From JBDTGE01 sp050742975 (GTDB lineage: Bacteria > Actinomycetota > Actinomycetes > Mycobacteriales > Jatrophihabitantaceae): 6,526 bases of DNA. Made by a program: the position numbers and the translations under genes. Below are positions 1 through 5,437 of the stretch, in pieces. Below the pieces are notes generated by a model that was not told the DNA's origin, did no database searches, and saw nothing but the letters and a program-made list of their open reading frames with translations. The stretch spans positions 1 through 6,526 of the forward strand of contig JBOGDQ010000033.1 in the NCBI GenBank assembly GCA_050742975.1. The letters run 5' to 3'. Each line of letters opens with the position of its first letter. Within the stretch, counting starts at the first letter, position 1.

Positions 1-150
1 CCGCAGGATGGCCTGCTGGCTGTCCCGCGAGCGGTCGTCGCCGAAGTTGTGCCAGAGCCCGAGCGAGATCGCCGGCAGTGAGATGCCGCTGCGCCCGCAG
101 CGGCGGTAGGTCATCGATTCGTAGCGGTTATCGGCAGCGGAGTACGTCAC
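1..150 (-). CDS. Aldo/keto reductase, YghZ/L-glyceraldehyde-3-phosphate reductase type (5' part only)
   Basis: The first 50 codons of a gene that continues beyond the left edge. The translation, from a GTG at 150, contains NRYESMTYRRCGRSG followed by LPAISLGLWHNFGDD. This closely follows the N-terminus of E. coli YghZ (YRYCGKSG, then LPALSLGLWHNFG) as I remember it, a signature that separates this subgroup from other aldo/keto reductases and from potassium-channel beta subunits. Family members are cytosolic NADPH-dependent (beta/alpha)8-barrel enzymes that reduce L-glyceraldehyde 3-phosphate and other aldehydes such as methylglyoxal. The visible part is the first beta-strand region; the catalytic Asp-Tyr-Lys-His residues lie outside the window. 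An in-frame ATG at 114 (codon 13) is an alternative start, but the GTG keeps the NRY segment that relatives also have. No strong Shine-Dalgarno is seen; an AAGA lies a few bases upstream. It begins 22 bp after the lipoprotein stop, so cotranscription is possible. Confidence 0.85.
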   Translation of the reverse strand, partial: MTYSAADNRYESMTYRRCGRSGISLPAISLGLWHNFGDDRSRDSQQAILR

Positions 151-172
151 CGATACATCTTGCCGCGCGGGC

Positions 173-817
173 CTACGAGCTGAGCACGATGGGGTCGACG
201 GTGACCGTGCAGCCACGCAGCTGGACGAAGCTCGCGGTCGAGTCCAGGTGCAGCGCGGCGAGCGGACCGGGGGCGACCACGTGGATGGTGTCCGACAGCG
301 GCGCCTGGCAGGTCGAGTGGTCGCGGAGCTGGGCCTCGGCCTGCGCTCCGGGTGCGATGTGCACCAGGCCCGGCTGATGCGCTGTCGACGACGCGCTCGC
401 CAGCAGCTGCCCATTGCGTTCCAGCTGCACCGAGGGGAACCCCGACAGCGAGCACGATGCGGACGAGTGGTTGGTGAACGTCACCGCGTCGACCTCGTAG
501 CCCTGGAACGCGCCGCCGGGCAGCACGCGCATCGTGAGCTGATCGGCGGCGCAGTAGTCCGCCGGAAGCTTGGTCGCAGTCGGCGTCGGATGAGCGGTGC
601 CCGTCCTAGTCGGCGGTGCCTTCGACGTGCTCTCCGGCGCGGTGCTCGTCGGTGTCGTCGCCGGTGCCGGCGAGCTCTGCGTGACGTTGCTGCCGACGGT
701 GTGCGGCGCGGTCGGCGGGGTCGGCGGGGCGTGCGAGGACCCGGTCGTGCACGCGGCCAGCGTCAGGGTGCCCAGGCCAAGGATCGCGACGACCCGGCCT
801 CGTGCCGGAGCGATCAC
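173..817 (-). CDS. Secreted lipoprotein with DUF4232-like domain
   Basis: A 214-residue protein with a lipoprotein signal peptide: positively charged start (R6, R8), hydrophobic segment VVAILGLGTLTL, and lipobox LAAC with Cys23 as the predicted lipidated residue. Residues 24-85 are a Thr/Pro/Ser-rich linker, probably spanning the cell wall. Residues about 89-210 match the DUF4232 pattern: Cys89, a VTFTNHS strand, SCSLSGFPSVQL around Cys122, then Cys170 and Cys203; four cysteines outside the lipobox could form two disulfides. DUF4232 has no established biochemical function; such proteins are common, surface-anchored lipoproteins in actinobacteria. The GTG start at 817 overlaps the TGA of the upstream secreted-protein gene (816-814), which fixes the start and implies translational coupling; only a weak CGGA precedes it. 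The same frame stays open upstream inside the neighbouring gene, but that translation is Arg/Pro-rich shadow without domain character. Confident in lipoprotein and family, not in role. Confidence 0.9.
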   Translation of the reverse strand: MIAPARGRVVAILGLGTLTLAACTTGSSHAPPTPPTAPHTVGSNVTQSSPAPATTPTSTAPESTSKAPPTRTGTAHPTPTATKLPADYCAADQLTMRVLPGGAFQGYEVDAVTFTNHSSASCSLSGFPSVQLERNGQLLASASSTAHQPGLVHIAPGAQAEAQLRDHSTCQAPLSDTIHVVAPGPLAALHLDSTASFVQLRGCTVTVDPIVLSS

Positions 818-3573
818 CGGTCGATCCGCAGGTCGGTGGAGTAGGGCAGGCTGCCCACCCGCAGCTGCGAGGCGGACTGCAACTGTCCCCACAGCTCCGA
901 CCAGGCCGAGTGGCCGCTGAGGCTGAAGCAACCGCTGGCCTGGTCGCACGCGGTCCATTCGGTCAGCGCGCCGCCGAAGTTGATCCGGGGCTGCCTGGCG
1001 GCGACGCCCGTCAGGGAGATGTACTTCCACTGCCGGGCCATCGTCGAGTTGTAGATCTGCGGAAGGTTGATCGTGCGGGTGGGCGCCGCACCGGCAGCGA
1101 GGTGGTAGAGCCCGCCCATCGTCCACCCGTTGTTGCAGCCGCGGCCCGTGACGGTCCACGCGCAGCCGTCCGCCGAACCGTTGAACACGAACGCCGCGCT
1201 GGTCGAGGCCAGGTAGCCGTTGAGCCACAGCTGGGACTGGTACGGGGTGCCCCGGAAGCCGGGCTCGATGTCGTTCGCGCCGGCGATCCTGATCCCCGAG
1301 TACTTGCGCGCGTACGAGACGACCGGGTCGACGACGCTGTTCGCCCAGCCGGCGCCCGAGGCGTAGGACACCTCCATGTCGTTGTTGGTGCCGATCGCGA
1401 TCATGACCGGTGCGCTCGCCCGCTGCGCGCTCGCGTAGCCGTCGACGTACGCCTGCACGTCCCGCACCAGGTCGGTGTACGCGACGAACCGGGTAGTCGC
1501 GCTGAGCACGACACCCTGGTCCTGCTGATCCTGGCCACCGATGTCGAGCAGGATCAGGTAGCCGTGGCCGGACGGGTTCGCCCGCGCGTCGGCCGCGCCC
1601 TCGCTCCGCATCATGGCCAGCTCGGCGCTGGACGAGCCGCGGATGTTGCGGATGTACCGGCTGGTAGAGACCGGAGCCGGTGACGTCTGCGGCGGCGGGC
1701 TGGCTTCGGTGGTGATCGCCGGCGAGGTCGCGGTAGGCGAGGTGCCGGCGACGTTCCTGGCGACGACGCGGAACGAATACCTGGTAGACGGCCTGAGACC
1801 GACGATCGTGCCCGCGCGCGCGGTGCTGCCGACGCTGAGCGAGATGTTGCCCGGCACCGAGGTGATGAGGTAGCTCGACGCCGGGGCACCGCCGTCGTTG
1901 GCCGGGGCCGTCCAGGTCACGATCGCGCCGCCGTATCCGCCGGTGGCCGTGACCGCGAGCGGCGCGGAGGTGACCTTGGGGTGCACCGCGATGATGATGT
2001 GGCAGCCCAGGCTCTTGTTAGCACCGGAGCCCACGTTCAGCGCGGTGACGCACACCGTGTGCTCGCCGTCGTTCGCCGGCAGCGTGAACGCGAATCCGTG
2101 CGCCGGGCCGACGCCGCGGTGCGCTGCGGCCACATCGGCACGGGCAACCTTCGCCCGTTGGATCGGGAGGACCTTTCCGTCGAGCGTCGGCTGCACGTCG
2201 ATCGAAGCGACGCTGCCGGGGTCGAACGCCCAGCCCTCGACCCGGACGTTCGTGCCGACGCGGTAGAGCTTCTGGAACGCGCCGACCGGGTCGAAGTTCA
2301 GCGTGATGCGCTGGCACAACCGTGGCGAATCGCTCGTGCCGTACAGGACGTTCTTCGCGATCACGCACACCGTCTGCTGACCCGGACCGGCTGTGAACCA
2401 GCGCGAGAACGCGTGCCCGTTCGAGCCCTGACCGGCCGTCATCGACACGGCAGGCGCACCGTTCAGCGAGATCAGAACCGGGATCGCGGCGGTGGTGTCC
2501 GGGTCGTTCGCCTGGCCCACGACGTGCAGCCCGGTGAGCGACTGCTCCAGCTGCGTGATCGACACCCGCGGGGTGTAGTTCAGCGTGATCCGCGCGCAAT
2601 CGACGACGTGGGACTCACCGAAACGAACGTTGTACGGGTAGATGCACACGTTGTGCGATCCGGCCGGCACGTGGTAGCTCGCCGCGAAGCTGTGCCCGCT
2701 GTGGCTTCCACCCGGGCGGTTGGCGACCGGCCGGTCGAGGCGCGTCCCGTCGAGGATCACCGCGACGGTGAGCGCGGTGTTCTCGTCCGGGTCGGTGGCC
2801 CAGCCCGCGATCGAGAAGCCGCCCGCAATGGCCTTCAGAGAGGTGATCGCGCCGACCGGGTTGAAGTTGAGGGTGATCGTGCGGCAGGGGAACCGCGTGT
2901 TGTTGCCCCACGACACGTTGACGGCTACCGCGCAGATCGAGTAGGTGCCGTCGGCCAGCGGGTAGTAACCCCGGAACCGGCCGTTGGCCGGCGCGTTCGC
3001 CGTCATCCGGCCCGGTAGCAGCTTGCCGTTCGCCCAGATGTCCACGCCGATCGGGGCCGCCGAGTTCGGGTCCGACGCGCGGCCGTACACCGCGACCGTG
3101 CCAGGCGACTGACGCACGACATCGAGCGACCCGACCGGGTTGTTCGCGACGGTGAGCGCCTTGCAGCCGATCCGAGCATTGCTGCCGGTGGCGCCGCGGT
3201 TGCCGGCGACGACGCAGACGGTGTGCCGCCCCATCGGCAGCCACATCGTCACGGCGAAGCCGTGCGCCGCGCCGTGGTTGCCGTACCGCGCCGGTACCGC
3301 GGGGCTCGGCTTGTCGGCCAGGACGTGGAACACCGGCGTGCCGTCCCGGGTGGTCGTGATGTACAGCGGCCCCGTCGTGTCGTTGTCGACGGCCCACCCG
3401 CTGACGGCGAACGACTGCGTGCCGACCTGCGTGACGGCCAGCAGCTGGCCGTAGGGCGATCCTGCGGTGGCGGCACTGGCCCGGCTGGCGACCGTGGCGA
3501 GCCCGAGCGCCGTGAGGGCGGCAAGCAGGAGGGCCGAAATCCGACGCGAGCGCTTGGTTGGTTGTCCGGTCAT
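814..3573 (-). CDS. Large secreted protein: five Cys-paired repeats, FnIII domain, uncharacterised C-terminal domain
   Basis: 919 residues from the ATG at 3573. A Sec-type signal peptide covers about residues 1-34: TKRSRR, then a Leu/Ala core ending ASRASA before ATAG. Five tandem repeats of 93-105 residues follow (about 42-145, 146-238, 239-335, 336-428, 429-533), then a fibronectin type III domain (about 534-624, with VTWTAPANDGG, GLRPSTRYSFRVVARN), a Pro/Thr/Ser linker (625-637) and a C-terminal domain (638-919). That domain carries the segments LILLDIGGQD, VMIAIGTNND, IAGANDIEPGF, AFVFNGSADGC, LPQIYN and FGGALTEW, which look like successive beta-strands with acidic ends, and cysteine pairs 804/813 and 876/882. 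A glycoside-hydrolase-like barrel is possible, but I recognise no characterised family. The start is chosen because GGGAAG lies 6 nt upstream and the signal peptide then has normal length; an ATG at 3609 has no well-spaced Shine-Dalgarno. No LPxTG motif or C-terminal membrane anchor is present, so release or non-covalent wall binding is likely. It is coupled to the downstream lipoprotein gene by a GTGA overlap. Confidence 0.9.
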   Translation of the reverse strand: MTGQPTKRSRRISALLLAALTALGLATVASRASAATAGSPYGQLLAVTQVGTQSFAVSGWAVDNDTTGPLYITTTRDGTPVFHVLADKPSPAVPARYGNHGAAHGFAVTMWLPMGRHTVCVVAGNRGATGSNARIGCKALTVANNPVGSLDVVRQSPGTVAVYGRASDPNSAAPIGVDIWANGKLLPGRMTANAPANGRFRGYYPLADGTYSICAVAVNVSWGNNTRFPCRTITLNFNPVGAITSLKAIAGGFSIAGWATDPDENTALTVAVILDGTRLDRPVANRPGGSHSGHSFAASYHVPAGSHNVCIYPYNVRFGESHVVDCARITLNYTPRVSITQLEQSLTGLHVVGQANDPDTTAAIPVLISLNGAPAVSMTAGQGSNGHAFSRWFTAGPGQQTVCVIAKNVLYGTSDSPRLCQRITLNFDPVGAFQKLYRVGTNVRVEGWAFDPGSVASIDVQPTLDGKVLPIQRAKVARADVAAAHRGVGPAHGFAFTLPANDGEHTVCVTALNVGSGANKSLGCHIIIAVHPKVTSAPLAVTATGGYGGAIVTWTAPANDGGAPASSYLITSVPGNISLSVGSTARAGTIVGLRPSTRYSFRVVARNVAGTSPTATSPAITTEASPPPQTSPAPVSTSRYIRNIRGSSSAELAMMRSEGAADARANPSGHGYLILLDIGGQDQQDQGVVLSATTRFVAYTDLVRDVQAYVDGYASAQRASAPVMIAIGTNNDMEVSYASGAGWANSVVDPVVSYARKYSGIRIAGANDIEPGFRGTPYQSQLWLNGYLASTSAAFVFNGSADGCAWTVTGRGCNNGWTMGGLYHLAAGAAPTRTINLPQIYNSTMARQWKYISLTGVAARQPRINFGGALTEWTACDQASGCFSLSGHSAWSELWGQLQSASQLRVGSLPYSTDLRIDR
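1975..3450 (-). repeat. Five tandem domain repeats with paired cysteines (protein level)
   Basis: Approximate units on the DNA: 3450-3139, 3138-2860, 2859-2569, 2568-2290, 2289-1975. Each follows the plan NPVGxx - hydrophobic strand - V/A-x-G-W/R/Q-A-x-DP(D) - DG or NG turn - (G)HxF - GxHTVCV-x-A-x-NV - C - ITLNFN. The two cysteines of each unit are 16 or 17 residues apart (120/137, 214/230, 310/326, 403/420, 508/524), consistent with one disulfide per unit in an exported beta-sandwich. Units differ in sequence, so this is an old duplication rather than a recent DNA repeat. Similar GWA-x-DPD units occur in secreted wall-associated actinobacterial proteins; a carbohydrate- or wall-binding role is inference. 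Confidence 0.8.
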
Positions 3574-3579
3574 GCGCAA

Positions 3580-3585
3580 CTTCCC
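3580..3585 (-). promoter_or_regulatory. Shine-Dalgarno of the secreted repeat protein
   Basis: Minus-strand GGGAAG separated from the ATG at 3573 by 6 nt (TTGCGC). It is a good match to the anti-SD for this GC-rich context and decides the start in favour of 3573 over the in-frame ATG at 3609. Confidence 0.6.
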
Positions 3586-3652
3586 GATGGCGAGACGACG
3601 CCGATGCATCGCCTTGTCTCGGGCGCGGTCACTGAAGACCCCCGCGCGCCCA

Positions 3653-3671
3653 CCCCCGAACCGTCCGGGGG
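3653..3671 (-). other. GC-rich stem-loop in the leader of the secreted-protein gene
   Basis: Perfect 6-bp inverted repeat CCCCCG (3653-3658) / CGGGGG (3666-3671) with a 7-nt loop. There is no T-run after it on either strand, so it is not a classic intrinsic terminator. It lies between the acyl-CoA synthetase gene and the secreted-protein gene, just downstream of the promoter-like sequence, so it could be a weak terminator for the upstream gene or a 5'-UTR hairpin of the downstream mRNA. Short GC inverted repeats also occur by chance in such DNA. Confidence 0.3.
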
Positions 3672-3678
3672 CACGGAG

Positions 3679-3708
3679 ATCAAACCATCTAAGTTACTGG
3701 AGTGACAA
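3679..3708 (-). promoter_or_regulatory. Candidate promoter for the secreted protein-lipoprotein pair
   Basis: The only AT-rich island of the intergenic region (about 3679-3708). On the minus strand, TTGTCA (3708-3703, 5 of 6 to TTGACA) is followed after 18 nt by TTTGAT (3684-3679, 4 of 6 to TATAAT). Transcription would start near 3672, giving a leader of about 100 nt before the ATG at 3573. The match is modest and actinobacterial promoters vary, so this is tentative. Confidence 0.35.
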
Positions 3709-3755
3709 GTGGGGAAGTGGATGCGACACGCCCGGAGTTCTCAGGGCCGCCCGGA

Positions 3756-4067
3756 TCAGGCCGTCGGAAGCACGTGGTCGGCGAACCGGTCGCGCAGCGT
3801 CTTCTTCGAGAACTTGCCGACGCTGGTCTTGGGAACCTCGTCGATGAAGACAACATCGTCCGGGACCTGCCAGGAGTTGAGCCGTTCGCGCAGGAAATCA
3901 AGCACGTCCTCGCGGCTCAGCGGCTCGCCCTCGCGCGCGACGACGCAGGCCAGCGGCCGCTCGCCCCACTTCGGGTGCGGCAGCGCGATCACCGCTGCCT
4001 CGCTGACCTTCGGGTGCGCCATGAGCTGGTTCTCCAGCGCGACCGAGCTGATCCACTCGCCACCGGA
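3756..4067 (-). CDS. C-terminal (AMP-binding_C) domain of the interrupted acyl-CoA synthetase
   Basis: These are the 103 codons after the TAG, in the same frame, ending in TGA. They encode SGGEWISSVALEN, HPKVSEAAVIALPHPKWGERP and the A10 motif PKTSVGKFSKKTLR, i.e. the whole small domain that rotates onto the core in ANL enzymes. The first start codon in this part is ATG at 4022 (88 residues), preceded by GGAG (4035-4032) with a 9-nt spacer. Separate initiation is therefore conceivable, although it would lose the first strand of the domain. More likely it is the downstream remnant of a broken gene. Confidence 0.4.
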   Translation of the reverse strand, partial: SGGEWISSVALENQLMAHPKVSEAAVIALPHPKWGERPLACVVAREGEPLSREDVLDFLRERLNSWQVPDDVVFIDEVPKTSVGKFSKKTLRDRFADHVLPTA

Positions 4068-5384
4068 CTAGACCAGGTCCTTCGTCCGGTCGACCAGGCG
4101 CAGGTAGCCCAGCGGCGAGATCGCGGCGACGTCGCCGGTACGCAGCCAGCCGTCGGCCGAGAACTGCTCGCCCGGCTCGTCGGTGCGGTAGTACTGCCGG
4201 GCCAGCCAGGGGCCCCGGCACTCGAGCTCTCCGGACGTCTCGCCGTCCCAGGGCAGCTCCTCGCGCGTCTCGGCGTCCACGATCCGCATGGCCACGCCCG
4301 GGGGAGCGATGCCGGCGGTCGCGCGGATGTCGGCCTTCTCCTCCTCCGGCAGGTCGGCCAACTCGGAGCGCACGAAGCACACCGTGCCGAGCGGGGACAT
4401 CTCGGTCATCCCCCATGCCTGGGTGATGGCCAGGCCGACCTTCGCGCGCCACGCCTCGGACAGCGACTTCGGCACGGCCGAGCCGCCGCAGATGATCACC
4501 CGCAGGTGCGACAGGTCGTGGTCGGCGAGCATCGGCACCATGCCCATCCAGATCGTCGGGACGCCGGCGGCGATCGTGACCTGCTCGGACGCCATCAGGC
4601 TCAGCAGCCCGGCCGGGGACAGGTCCGGCCCCGGCATGATCATCGACGCCCCGCCCATGAACGACGCGTACGGCAGGCCCCAGGCGTTGGCGTGGAACAT
4701 CGGGACGACGGGCAGCACGCGGTCGGACTCGGCCAGGCCGAAGACGCCCGAGGTCAGGCTGGCGTTCGAGTGCAGCCAGGTCGAGCGGTGCGAGTACAGC
4801 ACGCCCTTCGGGTGCCCGGTCGTGCCGCTGGTGTAACAGATCGCGGCCGCGGTGTGCTCGTCGGTGATCCGGTCGCTGAAGTCCAGCTCGTCGACGCCGG
4901 CGATCAGCTCGCCGTAGTCGACGATGCGCGGGTCGTCCGGGATCTCGGCCGGCGAGCCGTCGTCCATCACGACGATGTGCTTGAGCGTCCGGAGCTCGGG
5001 CAGGTACCTGCCGAACAGCGGGAGCAGCGAGCGGTCGACGAACACGGCCTCGTCCTCGGCGTGCTCGAACGTGTAGATCAGCTGCTCGGGGAAGTAGCGG
5101 ATGTTGCCGGTGTGCATGATCCGGCCGGTGCCCGGGATGGCGAAGTACAGGCCCAGGTGACGGGCGGAGTTCCACGCGAACGTCGCGACCCGGCCGTCCG
5201 GCGACAGGCCGAGGCGCTCGATCGCGGCGGCGGCCCGGCGGGCCTCGGCGGCGAGCTCGGCGAACGTGGTGCGCTCGACGCCGGACGCCGTCCTGGTGGT
5301 GACGGTCTTCGTCCCGAACAGCCGCGCACCCCGGTCGAAGATCGCGTTGGTGGTCAAAGGGATGTCCTGCATCAGTCCCAACAT
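4068..5384 (-). CDS. N-terminal adenylation core of the interrupted acyl-CoA synthetase
   Basis: If translation stops at the TAG, this 438-residue product contains the complete AMP-binding core: P-loop, acyl pocket, A5 and A7 motifs, ending at RTKDLV right at the hinge to the mobile C-terminal domain. It would lack the A10 lysine that catalyses adenylation and the loop used in thioester formation, so on its own it should bind ATP and fatty acid but be a poor or inactive ligase. Listed separately because automated annotation may report it as a complete gene. Confidence 0.55.
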   Translation of the reverse strand: MLGLMQDIPLTTNAIFDRGARLFGTKTVTTRTASGVERTTFAELAAEARRAAAAIERLGLSPDGRVATFAWNSARHLGLYFAIPGTGRIMHTGNIRYFPEQLIYTFEHAEDEAVFVDRSLLPLFGRYLPELRTLKHIVVMDDGSPAEIPDDPRIVDYGELIAGVDELDFSDRITDEHTAAAICYTSGTTGHPKGVLYSHRSTWLHSNASLTSGVFGLAESDRVLPVVPMFHANAWGLPYASFMGGASMIMPGPDLSPAGLLSLMASEQVTIAAGVPTIWMGMVPMLADHDLSHLRVIICGGSAVPKSLSEAWRAKVGLAITQAWGMTEMSPLGTVCFVRSELADLPEEEKADIRATAGIAPPGVAMRIVDAETREELPWDGETSGELECRGPWLARQYYRTDEPGEQFSADGWLRTGDVAAISPLGYLRLVDRTKDLV

Positions 5385-5437
5385 GTACGGATCGTGGTCC
5401 ACCAACCTGTGTGCGGCAACCCCTGCGGTCCCGGCGG

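Larger units (their letters stand above)
3756..5384 (-). pseudogene. Fatty-acyl-CoA synthetase (AMP-binding), interrupted by an in-frame TAG
   Basis: One reading frame of 542 codons plus stop, the usual length for medium/long-chain acyl-CoA synthetases of the ANL superfamily (cytosolic; fatty acid + ATP + CoA to acyl-CoA + AMP + PPi). Motifs in order: YTSGTTGHPKG (184-194, P-loop), PMFHANAWGLPY (228-239), QAWGMTEMSP (322-331, adenine/acyl-AMP site), GWLRTGDVA (412-420, ribose-binding Asp), DRTKDLV-stop-SGGEWISS (432-447), WGERPL in the C-terminal domain, and PKTSVGKFSKKTLR with the expected catalytic Lys at 524. The TAG at codon 439 (4070-4068) stands where relatives have Lys (AAG to TAG is one base change). 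Both sides stay in the same frame with no indel or decay, so the lesion is recent, artefactual or suppressed. Start ATG at 5384 gives the family-like MLGLMQDIPLT; in-frame TTG 5405, GTG 5402 and ATG 5372 are alternatives. It lies 53 bp after the hydrolase stop. Confidence 0.8.

Noticed and set aside
818..1228. Extension of the lipoprotein frame upstream into the neighbouring gene
   Set aside because: The extension is an Arg/Pro/Gln-rich shadow of the secreted protein's C-terminal domain; a lipoprotein signal peptide must be N-terminal, which fits only the GTG at 817.
3574..3609. An in-frame ATG at 3609 as start of the secreted protein (931 residues)
   Set aside because: AAGG ends only 2 nt before that ATG, too close for a usual Shine-Dalgarno, whereas the ATG at 3573 has GGGAAG at 6 nt and gives a standard-length signal peptide. 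Not fully excluded.
3729..3755. Direct repeat TCCGGGCG (3755-3748 and 3736-3729, minus strand) just after the acyl-CoA synthetase stop
   Set aside because: Only 8 bp and all G/C except one base; expected by chance here. No operator symmetry or nearby regulator.
5385..5437. Short inverted sequence TGGT-GG-ACCA in the hydrolase to acyl-CoA synthetase gap as a terminator or operator
   Set aside because: The stem has only 4 bp with a 2-nt loop and no T-run; too weak to call.
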